64,000 bases of DNA from Bacillota bacterium (GTDB taxonomy: Bacteria; Bacillota; Clostridia; Oscillospirales; Ruminococcaceae): assembly GCA_023396215.1 (NCBI GenBank), contig JAEWWW010000015.1, forward strand, positions 7,638-71,637, given 5' to 3'. The notes beneath the pieces were generated by a model. That model searched no databases. It worked only from the letters and a program-made list of their open reading frames with translations, and was not told the origin of the DNA. Below are positions 32,870 through 39,876 of this stretch, piece after piece; the stretch's first letter is position 1; the number at the start of each line of letters is the position of its first letter. The translations under genes and the position numbers were made by a program.

Positions 32870-33775
32870 CTGAAAAACGACCGTCTGTTTCGGCTGCTTT
32901 ATCTGCTGCTGGAAAAAAGAAGCATGACCGCGCCGGAGCTTGCCCGGGCGCTGGAGGTATCGGTGCGCACCATCTACCGGGATGTGGAAACCCTCTCGAT
33001 GGCGGGGGTGCCCATCTACGCTTCGGCGGGCAAGGGGGGCGGCATCTCACTGTTGCCGGGCTACACCTTTGATAAAACCCTCCTCACCGACGAGGAGCAA
33101 AACCAACTGCTCTTTGCTGTGCAAAGCCTGAAAGCGGCCGACCAGAATGTAGAGCAGCTTCTGAGCAAGATGGGCGCGGCATTTCAAAGGCCGCCCCATA
33201 ACTGGATTGAGGTGGATTTTTCCCGCTGGGGCATGGGCAAGACAGACGCCGCCCGGTTTGAGCTGCTGAAAAACGCCATCCTTGGCAGGCGGGTGTTGGC
33301 GCTCACCTATTGTGGCGCATCGGGAGCGATGACCGAGCGCAGGGTACACCCCCTCAAGCTGATTTACAAGGACAAGCACTGGTATCTGCAAGCCTTTTGC
33401 CTGCGCGCCGGGGACTTTCGCCTCTTTAAAATCGGGCGGATTATCGACCTGATGCTCACCGGGGAGGCCTTTTATGAGGACTATGAGGGGGAGATACCGC
33501 CGCTGGAGGCGGAGGAACCGCCTTTTTCCACGGTGCATCTCAAGCTGCGGCTGGCCCAACGGCTGGCCTTTCGCGTTTACGATGAGTTTGACCGCCACAA
33601 CGTCACACCCCAGCCGGAGGGCGGCTTTTTGGTAGAAGCCGACTTTCCTCCGGATAGCTGGGTGATAGGCTATCTTTTCTCCTTCGGCACCGATTTGGAG
33701 GTGCTGGAGCCCCTGGGCCTGCGACAGCAGTTGGCGGAATATGCCCGCCGGATTGCGGGGCATCACGAAACATGA
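32870..33775 (+). CDS. YafY-type regulator with HTH and WYL domains
   Basis: An approximately 301-residue DeoR-like regulator. An N-terminal winged HTH (KNDRLFRLLYLLLEKRSMTAPELARALEVSVRTIYRDVETLSMAG) is followed by a WYL ligand-sensing domain (LALTYCGASGAMTERRVHPLKLIYKDKHWYLQAFCLRAGDFRLFKIGRI). No ATG is near. GGGAGGTG (32855-32862) fits CTG 32870 at 7 bases, which matches the expected N-terminus; GTG 32861 overlaps the ribosome site. Its own promoter and that of the downstream operon share TGACA-N6-TGTCA, so it probably controls both. Confidence 0.8.
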   Translation: MKNDRLFRLLYLLLEKRSMTAPELARALEVSVRTIYRDVETLSMAGVPIYASAGKGGGISLLPGYTFDKTLLTDEEQNQLLFAVQSLKAADQNVEQLLSKMGAAFQRPPHNWIEVDFSRWGMGKTDAARFELLKNAILGRRVLALTYCGASGAMTERRVHPLKLIYKDKHWYLQAFCLRAGDFRLFKIGRIIDLMLTGEAFYEDYEGEIPPLEAEEPPFSTVHLKLRLAQRLAFRVYDEFDRHNVTPQPEGGFLVEADFPPDSWVIGYLFSFGTDLEVLEPLGLRQQLAEYARRIAGHHET

Positions 33776-33806
33776 CAGGCTGTTGTCAGCTTTTGTTTGT
33801 TAGAAT
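33773..33806 (+). promoter_or_regulatory. Operator/promoter of the metal-protein operon
   Basis: TGACA-GGCTGT-TGTCA (33773-33788) followed after 12 bases by TAGAAT (33801-33806). This repeats the geometry seen before the WYL regulator. The site covers the -35 position, as for an activator or a MerR-like distortion mechanism. Confidence 0.6.
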
Positions 33807-33836
33807 GAGGTTACTAAAACAAAGGAGGACGACAGG

Positions 33837-34112
33837 ATGAACAATATCAACCAGAAATTTTGCCAAAGCTGCGGTATGCCTATGGGGGATACCGACACGC
33901 TTTACGGCATCGAAGCCGACGGCGGCAAAAGCGCCGACTACTGCCAGTACTGCTATGACAAAGGCGAGTTTACCTTCGGCGGCACCATGGAAGAGATGAT
34001 TGAAATCTGCGTGCCGCCCATGGTGGAGCACAACCCCGGCATGGATGCGGAGCAGGCAAGGCAGATGATGCGGCAGTTCTTCCCCAGCCTCAAGCGGTGG
34101 AGAGCGCGGTAA
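33837..34112 (+). CDS. Putative zinc-ribbon protein
   Basis: A 91-residue protein with two Cys pairs, FCQSCGMPM and YCQYCYDKGEF, which fit a small zinc ribbon family found in Firmicutes. The remainder is a helical segment (GTMEEMIEICVPPMVE...MDAEQARQMMRQFFPSLKRW). AAAGGAGG lies 9 bases upstream. It is the first gene of an operon of four, preceded by the operator shared with the WYL regulator. The role is unknown; metal or redox sensing is a guess. Confidence 0.75.
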   Translation: MNNINQKFCQSCGMPMGDTDTLYGIEADGGKSADYCQYCYDKGEFTFGGTMEEMIEICVPPMVEHNPGMDAEQARQMMRQFFPSLKRWRAR

Positions 34113-34132
34113 ACGGGAGCGGGTGTTAATCG

Positions 34133-34561
34133 ATGCCACAGGCGGATTTTACGCAGGATATGTTTGCGCCCTGCGGCGTAAACTGCACCGTATGCTACAA
34201 GCATCTGGGCAAAAAGCCCTGCCCCGGGTGCCGTGGGGAGGATGACGCAAAGCCGGCGCATTGCCGAAAATGCCGCATCAAATACTGTGTGGAGGAAAAG
34301 GGCCTTGCCCACTGTCTGGCCTGTGAGCAGTTCCCCTGCAAGTACATCAGGGCGCTGGATAAGAGCTACCGTGCCCGCTATGGGGCCAGCCCGGTTGCAA
34401 ACGGCCTTGACGTGGGGGAGCATGGGGTACAGGCTTTTATGGCGCGGCAGCGGCAGGCTTATCGCTGCCCTGCCTGCGGCGGGGTTCTCTCGCTGCAGGA
34501 TGGCGTTTGCAGCGGTTGCGCGGTGGAATATCCGCCGGGAAGGAGAGGTGCCCAAAGATGA
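34133..34561 (+). CDS. DUF3795 Cys-rich protein
   Basis: A 142-residue cytoplasmic protein with the DUF3795 core APCGVNCTVCYKHLGKKPCPGCRG, then HCRKCRIKYCVEEKGLAHCLACEQFPCKYI. A C-terminal zinc-ribbon-like end (YRCPACGGVL...CSGCAVEY) follows. It has 17 or so Cys, so it should bind several metal ions or clusters. No function is known. It lies 20 bases after the zinc-ribbon gene and overlaps the next gene by 4 bases (ATGA). Confidence 0.8.
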   Translation: MPQADFTQDMFAPCGVNCTVCYKHLGKKPCPGCRGEDDAKPAHCRKCRIKYCVEEKGLAHCLACEQFPCKYIRALDKSYRARYGASPVANGLDVGEHGVQAFMARQRQAYRCPACGGVLSLQDGVCSGCAVEYPPGRRGAQR

Positions 34562-34986
34562 ATTGGAGCCAGCTTTACCCCCAGGCAAACCGGCCGGAAT
34601 TATCCCAAATATCGGACTACATCGGCAGCCCCCAGTGGGGGGAGCTGCGCGCCCATCTGGAAAGCGCCTACGGTGTTTCACCCATTTTGGAGTACAGCGT
34701 CTGCTCCGGCGCGCCCGGCTGGAACCTTAAGTACAGAAAGGGTGGGCGCGCCCTCTGCACCCTCTACCCCGCGCAGGGCTTTTTTACCTGCCTTGTTTCT
34801 ATCGGCAGCCGGGAAGCCATCGAGGCCGAGCTGCTGCTGGCCTCCTGCACCGAATACCTGCGCAGTCTGTACTGGGGCGCCAAGCCCTTTAACGGCGGGC
34901 GCTGGCTGATGATTGCGGTTACCTCGCCGGAGGTTTTGCGGGATGTGCAGGCGCTGATAGCTCTGCGGGTCAGGGCAAAGAGGTGA
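34558..34986 (+). CDS. DUF3788 family protein
   Basis: A 142-residue protein (MNWSQLYPQANRPELSQISDYI...GAPGWNLKYRKGGRALCTLYPAQGFFTCLVSIG) of DUF3788. Family members often occur next to DUF3795 genes. The fold resembles proteins that bind or modify small ligands, but no activity is established. ATG 34558 overlaps the stop of the previous gene. The C-terminus is basic (LRVRAKR). Confidence 0.8.
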   Translation: MNWSQLYPQANRPELSQISDYIGSPQWGELRAHLESAYGVSPILEYSVCSGAPGWNLKYRKGGRALCTLYPAQGFFTCLVSIGSREAIEAELLLASCTEYLRSLYWGAKPFNGGRWLMIAVTSPEVLRDVQALIALRVRAKR

Positions 34987-34995
34987 GGCGGGCCT

Positions 34996-35859
34996 ATGCA
35001 TTATAAGGAAGCCAAGTCGATCCTCTCGCCCAAAAACGGGATGAACCTCTACCGGGGCTGCACACATGGCTGCATCTACTGCGACTCCCGCAGCGAGTGC
35101 TATGGCATGACCCACACCTTTGAGGATGTGGAGGTAAAAAGCAACGCCCCCCAACTGCTGGAGGCCGCCCTGCGCAAAAAGCGCGGCCCCTGCATGATTG
35201 GTACCGGGGCCATGAGCGACCCCTACCTGCCCCTTGAGCAAACCGAGCAGCTCACCCGGCAATGCCTTGAAATCATCGAGCGTTATGGCTTTGGTGTTAC
35301 GGTGATTACCAAATCCGATCTGGTTTTGCGGGATATCGAACTGCTGCAGAGCATCCACCGCAAGGCAAAATGCGTGGTGCAGATGACCCTGACCACCTGT
35401 GACGAGGCGCTCTGCCGCATTCTGGAGCCCAATGTGGCAACCACCCGCCGCCGCTTCGAGGTGTTAAAGGAGCTGCAAAAGGCGGGGATACCTGCCGTGG
35501 TCTGGCTGACGCCGATTTTGCCCTTCCTCAACGACACCGAGGAAAACATCCGGGGACTGCTGGACTATTGTGGGCAGGCGGGGGTACACGGCATCATCAC
35601 CTTCGGCATCGGAATGACCTTGCGCAGCGGCAACAGGGAATACTTTTATAAAAAGCTGGACCAGCACTTCCCCGGCATGAAGCAGCAGTATATGCGTGCC
35701 TTTGGCTCTGCTTACGGCATTCACAGCCCAAGGGGGAAGGAGCTGGGCAGGCTGGTGAAGGATTTTTGCAGGGAAAACCGCGTGCTGTATGGCGCGCAGA
35801 CGGTGTTTGACTATCTGAGCCATCTGGATAGCCCCGCGGAGCAGCTATCGCTGTTCTGA
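34996..35859 (+). CDS. Radical SAM protein, spore photolyase-like (SPL) family
   Basis: A 287-residue enzyme with the SAM/[4Fe-4S] triad Cys22-x3-Cys26-x2-Cys29 in YRGCTHGCIYCDSRS. The downstream pattern of GTGAMSDPYLPLE, TKSDLVLRD and MTLTTCDEALCRILEPN is that of the SPL/Rv2578c-type radical SAM proteins. Members are annotated as DNA repair photolyase, but this form lacks proof of acting on DNA. It closes the operon of metal proteins. Its start follows the DUF3788 stop by 9 bases, with GAGGCGGG as ribosome site. Confidence 0.85.
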   Translation: MHYKEAKSILSPKNGMNLYRGCTHGCIYCDSRSECYGMTHTFEDVEVKSNAPQLLEAALRKKRGPCMIGTGAMSDPYLPLEQTEQLTRQCLEIIERYGFGVTVITKSDLVLRDIELLQSIHRKAKCVVQMTLTTCDEALCRILEPNVATTRRRFEVLKELQKAGIPAVVWLTPILPFLNDTEENIRGLLDYCGQAGVHGIITFGIGMTLRSGNREYFYKKLDQHFPGMKQQYMRAFGSAYGIHSPRGKELGRLVKDFCRENRVLYGAQTVFDYLSHLDSPAEQLSLF

Positions 35860-35884
35860 TGTGGGAAGGTATACGGGCAACATG

Positions 35885-35938
35885 AAAAGCGGGAGTGTGG
35901 ATTTGGCGTTATTCCAAATCCGTACTCCCGCTTTTTTC
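35885..35938. terminator. Bidirectional terminator
   Basis: GCGGGAGT...GGATTTGG (35888-35906) pairs with CCAAATCC...ACTCCCGC (35914-35932) and is flanked by AAAA and TTTTTT. On the minus strand it covers the last codons and stop of the 57-residue gene. Confidence 0.75.
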
Positions 35939-36082
35939 TGCCGATGGGTTGATGAGCTGGAGCAGCGGCTCCGGTGAGGAAATATATAGCTCCTCACACT
36001 CCTGTTGGGCGGCGATTAAGATGCTGGCCGCCTGTTCGGCGGCACGAAATATTTTTAAATACATTTCTTTATAATCCGGCAT
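35909..36082 (-). CDS. 57-residue hypothetical protein
   Basis: The minus strand from 36082 encodes MPDYKEMYLKIFRAAEQAASILIAAQQECEELYISSPEPLLQLINPSAEKSGSTDLE. It is preceded by GGGAGAA 7 bases upstream of the ATG. The protein is a single amphipathic, acidic helix with a short tail and no membrane segment or known domain. Short proteins of this look are common beside XRE genes in gut Clostridia. It is divergent from the XRE regulator and shares its palindromic operators, so it is probably the regulated partner. Its function is unknown. Confidence 0.65.
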   Translation of the reverse strand: MPDYKEMYLKIFRAAEQAASILIAAQQECEELYISSPEPLLQLINPSAEKSGSTDLE

Positions 36083-36096
36083 AAAGATTCTCCCGA

Positions 36097-36113
36097 TGCA
36101 CTATATTAGTGCA
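36097..36113. promoter_or_regulatory. Palindromic operator TGCACTA-TAT-TAGTGCA
   Basis: A 17-base perfect palindrome directly upstream of the 57-residue gene. A related half-site pair TGCAC-N8-GTGCA (36151-36168) lies just before the XRE start, so the XRE protein likely binds both and represses in both directions. Confidence 0.65.
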
Positions 36114-36150
36114 ATAATAGCATAAGTAGCTTGTAGAATCAATAGGTAGT

Positions 36151-36168
36151 TGCACCTGAATAAGTGCA
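36151..36168. promoter_or_regulatory. Second TGCAC/GTGCA operator before the XRE gene
   Basis: TGCAC (36151-36155) and GTGCA (36164-36168) with an 8-base spacer repeat the half-sites of the palindrome at 36097-36113. The site lies 15 bases before the XRE start codon and covers the expected promoter. Confidence 0.6.
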
Positions 36169-36182
36169 GTGAGGTATTGGCT

Positions 36183-36407
36183 ATGAATTACGAGTACAGC
36201 AAAGCCATTGGGAGAAATATTGGCGCGCTCAGGCAATCAAGAGGCTTGACGCAGGAGCAGCTATCCGCCAAGCTACAGGTAGCCGGGTGCGATATTACCA
36301 GAAGCGCACTGGCAAAAATAGAGGTTGGGCAGCGCCACCTATACCCGGATGAGTTAAAAGCGCTGAGGATGGTGCTTGAAATCGGCTATGACGATTTATT
36401 TGTTTGA
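36183..36407 (+). CDS. XRE-family HTH regulator
   Basis: A 74-residue, one-domain Cro/C1-type repressor: GRNIGALRQSRGLTQEQLSAKLQVAGCDITRSALAKIEVGQRHLYPDELKALRMVLEIGYDDLFV. It is made of the HTH only, with no ligand domain. ATG 36183 follows GTGAGG; an in-frame TTG at 36150 overlaps the operator. It likely autoregulates through the TGCAC/GTGCA palindromes and controls the divergent 57-residue gene. Confidence 0.85.
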   Translation: MNYEYSKAIGRNIGALRQSRGLTQEQLSAKLQVAGCDITRSALAKIEVGQRHLYPDELKALRMVLEIGYDDLFV

Positions 36408-36487
36408 GCCAACCATCAAATCTACAGCGGCGGGGCCAACCAAATTTGCCATTTATTTTTTGTTTTTTTTTATATTGTTCACAAGAA

Positions 36488-36521
36488 GACCCGCCTGTGC
36501 TGTTCACACAGGCGGGTCTAT
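36488..36521 (+). terminator. Rho-independent terminator after the XRE gene
   Basis: GACCCGCCTGTG (36488-36499) pairs with CACAGGCGGGTC (36507-36518), 12 bp, followed by TATTTG. Confidence 0.7.
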
Positions 36522-36676
36522 TTGATATACTAAGGTTCAAATAAACAGCATTTTGGGAGCAAGAACAATGCAACTGGGCCTGACCATCCCGCTGATGCGG
36601 CACCCAGATTATCCGGCACGAGGTCGACCACTGCAACGGCATTACCATCTAAAGACAGAGGGAAGGAGGCCCGGCC
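36522..36676. other. Gap with a possible gene remnant before thpR
   Basis: From ATG 36568 a plus-strand frame reads MQLGLTIPLMRHPDYPARGRP, but it does not continue as a recognisable protein. It could be the N-terminal stub of a deleted gene. The GGAAGGAGG ribosome site of thpR lies at 36660-36668. Confidence 0.3.
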
Positions 36677-37222
36677 ATGCGGCTGTTTCTCGCCATCAAC
36701 TTTGACCCGCAGACCAAAGAGCGTATCCTTGTGGTGCAGCGCCGCCTGAAGGAGCTGGGCCGCGGGAGCTTTTCGCACCCCGACAACCTGCACCTGACGC
36801 TGGCTTTTTTGGGCGAGGTCGCCCCCGGCCGGGTATCTGCTATCCGCGAGGCGATGGACGGCCTCACCGTGCCGGCCATGCGGCTGACCTTCAGCCACGC
36901 GGGGCGCTTTCGCCGCGAGGGGGGCGACATCTGGTGGCTGGGGCTGGAGCCGAATCAGCCGCTGGCCCGGCTGCAAAAGGAACTGAGCGGCAGCCTGCGC
37001 GGCAAGGGCTTTGCGCTGGAAAACCGCCCGTTTTCGCCCCACATTACTCTGGCAAGGCAGGTAACTTTACAGCAAAACATTGACCCCGACAGCCTTCTGG
37101 AGGCCCCTTTTACAGCCAAGGCCGACACCGTCAGCCTGATGCTGTCGGAACGGATAGGGAGCAGGCTGACCTACACCCGGCAGTATGCGGTTGGCGCACA
37201 AGAGAATGAGGTGAGCGGATGA
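36677..37222 (+). CDS. thpR: RNA 2',3'-cyclic phosphodiesterase (ThpR/LigT)
   Basis: A 181-residue member of the 2H phosphoesterases. It has the two HxTx catalytic motifs, His39-Leu-Thr41 (NLHLTLAF) and His122-Ile-Thr124 (SPHITLAR), and the N-terminal MRLFLAINFD. It opens 2',3'-cyclic phosphates at RNA ends to 2'-phosphates; the natural substrates in bacteria are unclear. GAAGGAGG lies 8 bases before the ATG. Its stop overlaps the VOC gene start (ATGA), the first of a coupled run of three. Confidence 0.9.
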   Translation: MRLFLAINFDPQTKERILVVQRRLKELGRGSFSHPDNLHLTLAFLGEVAPGRVSAIREAMDGLTVPAMRLTFSHAGRFRREGGDIWWLGLEPNQPLARLQKELSGSLRGKGFALENRPFSPHITLARQVTLQQNIDPDSLLEAPFTAKADTVSLMLSERIGSRLTYTRQYAVGAQENEVSG

Positions 37223-37701
37223 AATTTCAGGGCAGCTTATTGGTGGTGCGGGATATGCGGCGCTCGTTGGATTTTTACCGCGGCCTGCTGGGGCTTTCGG
37301 TCGCTGCCGATTACGGCGCGAATGTGGCCCTCTCCGGCGGGCTGTCACTGCAGACGGCCGAGAGCTGGAGCGGGTTTATTTACCGCCCGGAGGAAGAGAT
37401 CACCCTGCCCCACCACGCAGGCGAGCTTTATTTTGAGGAGGTGGATATGGGGGCGTTTCTGCGGCGGCTGGAGCAGTGGCCGGAGATTCGCTATCTCCAC
37501 CCCCTCAAGGAACACCGCTGGGGGCAGCGGGTGGTGCGCTTCTATGACCCGGATGGGCACATCGTCGAGATGGGGGAGGAGATGGCCGCGGTGGCCCGCC
37601 GCTTTCAGCATAGCGGCATGAGCACCCGGCAGGTGGCTGCCCGCATGGAGGCGCCGGAGGAACAGGTGGCACAGTGGCTGCAAACGGAGGAAACGAAATG
37701 A
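37219..37701 (+). CDS. VOC (glyoxalase/bleomycin-resistance) family protein
   Basis: A 160-residue protein. Its N-terminal VOC fold has FQGSLLVVRDMRRSLDFYRGLLGL and RVVRFYDPDGHIVEMGEE. The C-terminal 40 residues (FQHSGMSTRQVAARMEAPEEQVAQWL) have the spacing of a helix-turn-helix. This subfamily binds a metal or small ligand in a cleft; substrate is unknown. It overlaps both neighbours by 4 bases (ATGA), so it is translated together with thpR and the SDR enzyme. Confidence 0.82.
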   Translation: MKFQGSLLVVRDMRRSLDFYRGLLGLSVAADYGANVALSGGLSLQTAESWSGFIYRPEEEITLPHHAGELYFEEVDMGAFLRRLEQWPEIRYLHPLKEHRWGQRVVRFYDPDGHIVEMGEEMAAVARRFQHSGMSTRQVAARMEAPEEQVAQWLQTEETK

Positions 37702-38420
37702 ACTTTACAGGCAAGGTTGCGGTGGTCACCGGCGGCGCTTCGGGCATCGGCAGATGCATCGGCGAGGAGTTTGCTAAAGCGGGGACCGCCGTCTGCATCA
37801 TCGATATTAAGGACAACCCCTACTTTGTGGGCGACGTTGGCGATGAAGAAACCCTGCGCCGTTTTGCGGGCAGGGTGGTGGCCGACCACGGCCATGTGGA
37901 TTACCTGATTAACAACGCGCTGCCGCTGATGCGGGGCATCGAGCAGTGTAGCTTTGAGGAGTTTAACTACGCCTTGCGGGTGGGAGTAACGGCGCCCTTT
38001 TACCTCACCAAGCTGTTTTTGCCCCATTTTGCCCCGGGGGCTTCGGTGGTGAATATCTCCTCCAGCCGCGACCGCATGAGCCAGCCCCAAACCGAAAGCT
38101 ATACCGCCGCTAAGGGCGGAATCGCGGCGCTGACCCACGCCATGGCGGTGAGCCTTGCGGGGCGTGTGCGGGTCAACGCTATCTCGCCCGGGTGGATTGA
38201 CACCAGCGGCACCCGGTACAGCGGCGCGGATGCGGCGCAGCACCCTGCCGGGCGGGTGGGCAACCCGCTGGATATCGCCGGCATGGCGCTTTTTCTCTGC
38301 TCCGGGCAGGCGGGCTTTATCACAGGAGAAAACATCTGCATCGACGGTGGCATGACAAAACAGATGATATACCACGGCGACCATGGCTGGGCGCTGGCCG
38401 ATACAACCCCCGGCTTATAG
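37698..38420 (+). CDS. Short-chain dehydrogenase/reductase
   Basis: A 240-residue NAD(P)-dependent enzyme of the classical SDR type: TGGASGIG (11-18) for the cofactor, NNA (72-74), and the catalytic set Ser122/123, Tyr135 and Lys139 in NISSSRDRMSQPQTESYTAAKGG. The IDI at the end of beta-2 has an Asp, which favours NAD over NADP. The substrate is unknown. The start ATG 37698 overlaps the previous stop. Confidence 0.88.
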   Translation: MNFTGKVAVVTGGASGIGRCIGEEFAKAGTAVCIIDIKDNPYFVGDVGDEETLRRFAGRVVADHGHVDYLINNALPLMRGIEQCSFEEFNYALRVGVTAPFYLTKLFLPHFAPGASVVNISSSRDRMSQPQTESYTAAKGGIAALTHAMAVSLAGRVRVNAISPGWIDTSGTRYSGADAAQHPAGRVGNPLDIAGMALFLCSGQAGFITGENICIDGGMTKQMIYHGDHGWALADTTPGL

Positions 38421-38434
38421 AGGAGGATGACAGG

Positions 38435-38962
38435 ATGGCAAAGGTTAGAAAGATGCTGGGCAAGGCGGATTCCCCCTATATCCTCTCGCTGATGCGGCTC
38501 ATTGAAACCCAAAGCAAGGCTACCATCGCCCGCTGGTGCATCGATTATGCACAGAGGGAAATTTTGCCGATTTACGAAAGGGCATATCCGGGCGACCTGC
38601 GCGGCAGACTGGCTTTAGAGGCCGCAAATGGCTGGCTGGCGGGGGAGCTTAAGCTGCCCGCCGTGAAACAGCGGATTTTAGAGGCCCACACGGCAGCCCG
38701 GGAAGCCGAGGGCAACCCCGTGGCCCAAGCGGCGATACGGGCGGTGGGTCAGGCGGCTTCGGTGGTGCATGTCGCCACCCATTCGCTGGGGATAGCCTTT
38801 TACGGCGCCGCGGCCATCGCCTACGACCGGGTGGGTCTGGGTGAAAAGCCGGAGGCTTACGACCAAATTGCCGCCGAAGAGTGCGCCAAAATGGAGGCCG
38901 CCCTTGCCGCTATTGCGGTGGCGGATGAGCCCAACCCCGCAAAAATAAAATGGTATTGTTAA
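38435..38962 (+). CDS. Putative Imm-5-like immunity family protein
   Basis: A 175-residue all-helical protein with the family pattern AHTAAREAEGNPVAQAAIRAVGQAASVVHVATHSLGIAFYGAAAIAYDRVG. Similar proteins are annotated as putative immunity proteins because of resemblance to a polymorphic-toxin immunity domain. No toxin gene is adjacent, so that role is not supported by context. GAGGATGACAGG serves as ribosome site. It lies 14 bases after the SDR stop. Confidence 0.65.
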   Translation: MAKVRKMLGKADSPYILSLMRLIETQSKATIARWCIDYAQREILPIYERAYPGDLRGRLALEAANGWLAGELKLPAVKQRILEAHTAAREAEGNPVAQAAIRAVGQAASVVHVATHSLGIAFYGAAAIAYDRVGLGEKPEAYDQIAAEECAKMEAALAAIAVADEPNPAKIKWYC

Positions 38963-38980
38963 AGGAGGTGAGGATACAAA

Positions 38981-39277
38981 ATGAAAAAGGCGCTTTTTGT
39001 CCTTTTGGCCGCGCTTATTCTGCTGGCGGGCTGTGCCCCGAAAAAGGAGAACATTGTGTTTACCGCCGTCATTGAAAGCGTGCAGGAGAACAGCATTATG
39101 GTGACAACAAGCGACGACGTGGGCTTTGACAAGGCCAACGTTGGTTTTGACAAAACATTGAAGCTCTCCTTTGACCCGATGGTGGGGCAGACGGTGGAGA
39201 TTGAGGCGCTGCCGGAGATTCGCGAGAGCTACCCGGTGCAGATAACGGCGGTGCGGATAGAGCTGAAGCAAGCCTGA
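38981..39277 (+). CDS. Small lipoprotein (DUF3221-like)
   Basis: A 98-residue exported lipoprotein. The signal MKKALFVLLAALILLAGC has its lipobox LAGC with Cys18. The mature part (IVFTAVIESVQENSIMVTTSDDVGFDKA...SYPVQITAVRIELK) is a small beta-rich OB-like domain as in DUF3221 proteins (YobA). AAAGGAGGTG lies 11 bases upstream. Function unknown. Confidence 0.75.
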   Translation: MKKALFVLLAALILLAGCAPKKENIVFTAVIESVQENSIMVTTSDDVGFDKANVGFDKTLKLSFDPMVGQTVEIEALPEIRESYPVQITAVRIELKQA

Positions 39278-39412
39278 GAGGCGTCCCCCTTGGGGTGTAA
39301 AGGCGCTGCGGAGGGGGAGCCGTTATTCGGGCAAGGCCCCCAAAACCCCTCGGATTCTATTGACGTTAAACCGCCCGGTATGCTATGATATGTGAGCGCC
39401 CCGGGCGTATGA

Positions 39413-39499
39413 GGAGAGATGTCCGAGCGGTTTAAGGAGCTGGTCTTGAAAACCAGTGACTCGCAAGAGCCGTGGGTTCGAATCCCACTCTCTCCGCCA
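39413..39499 (+). tRNA. tRNA-Ser (anticodon TGA)
   Basis: 87 bases including encoded CCA. Acceptor GGAGAGA (39413-39419) pairs with TCTCTCC (39489-39495). The anticodon arm CTGGT-CTTGAAA-ACCAG gives TGA. It has a long variable arm and GGTTCGAATCC T-arm. Confidence 0.95.
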
Positions 39500-39500
39500 C

Positions 39501-39537
39501 GTCGGAGCAAAGTTCGCTTTGCTCCGACTTCCTTTTT
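39501..39537 (+). terminator. Terminator of tRNA-Ser(TGA)
   Basis: GTCGGAGCAAAG (39501-39512) pairs with CTTTGCTCCGAC (39517-39528) around a TTCG loop, followed by TTCCTTTTT. Confidence 0.85.
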
Positions 39538-39876
39538 CCAAAAGAAAGTCATCCGCCCGCTGCCTTGCTCCTCCTCTTCCGCAAAAAAAGCACGTGCTTG
39601 CGGTCGGGCGGCTTGCAAGCGCACCGCCTGTTCTCCCGCTTAAGCGCTACCACTTTTTCGCGGTTTGATGCCTGCGGCGGTGTGTCATCCAGATAGTCAA
39701 AGCATTACAAATAAAAAAACACCCCGCTGGGGTGTTTTTTTATTTGGATTCGCTGCCTGCGGGAGGGTTATCCGCTCGCATTACTCCCTCTTGATGTCGG
39801 TTTTCTCCGCTGTTGCCCTGACAACGCTCCTGTCACCCTCATAGATGTAAGCAAATGATAGAAGAAATAAGATATT
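39538..39876. other. Region downstream of tRNA-Ser(TGA), no gene recognised
   Basis: About 340 bases. It holds the second copy of the AAATAAAAA-CACCCC hairpin (39708-39747) and its flank. The bases 39538-39705 are GC-rich with an inverted pair around 39570-39630 (GCGGGC... GCTTGCGG...). No reading frame is convincing; it may be an insertion between the tRNA and the repeat. Confidence 0.35.
39708..39747 (+). repeat. Cruciform repeat near tRNA-Ser(TGA), copy 2
   Basis: CAAATAAAAAAACACCCC (39708-39725), loop GCT, then GGGGTGTTTTTTTATTTG is a perfect hairpin nearly identical to copy 1 at 30141-30188, but lacks the tRNA-derived TCCGCC arm. It can act as a bidirectional terminator. Confidence 0.7.

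Noticed and set aside
38435..38962. A toxin-immunity pair around the Imm-5-like gene
   Set aside because: No toxin-like gene is adjacent; the immunity label rests on family resemblance only.
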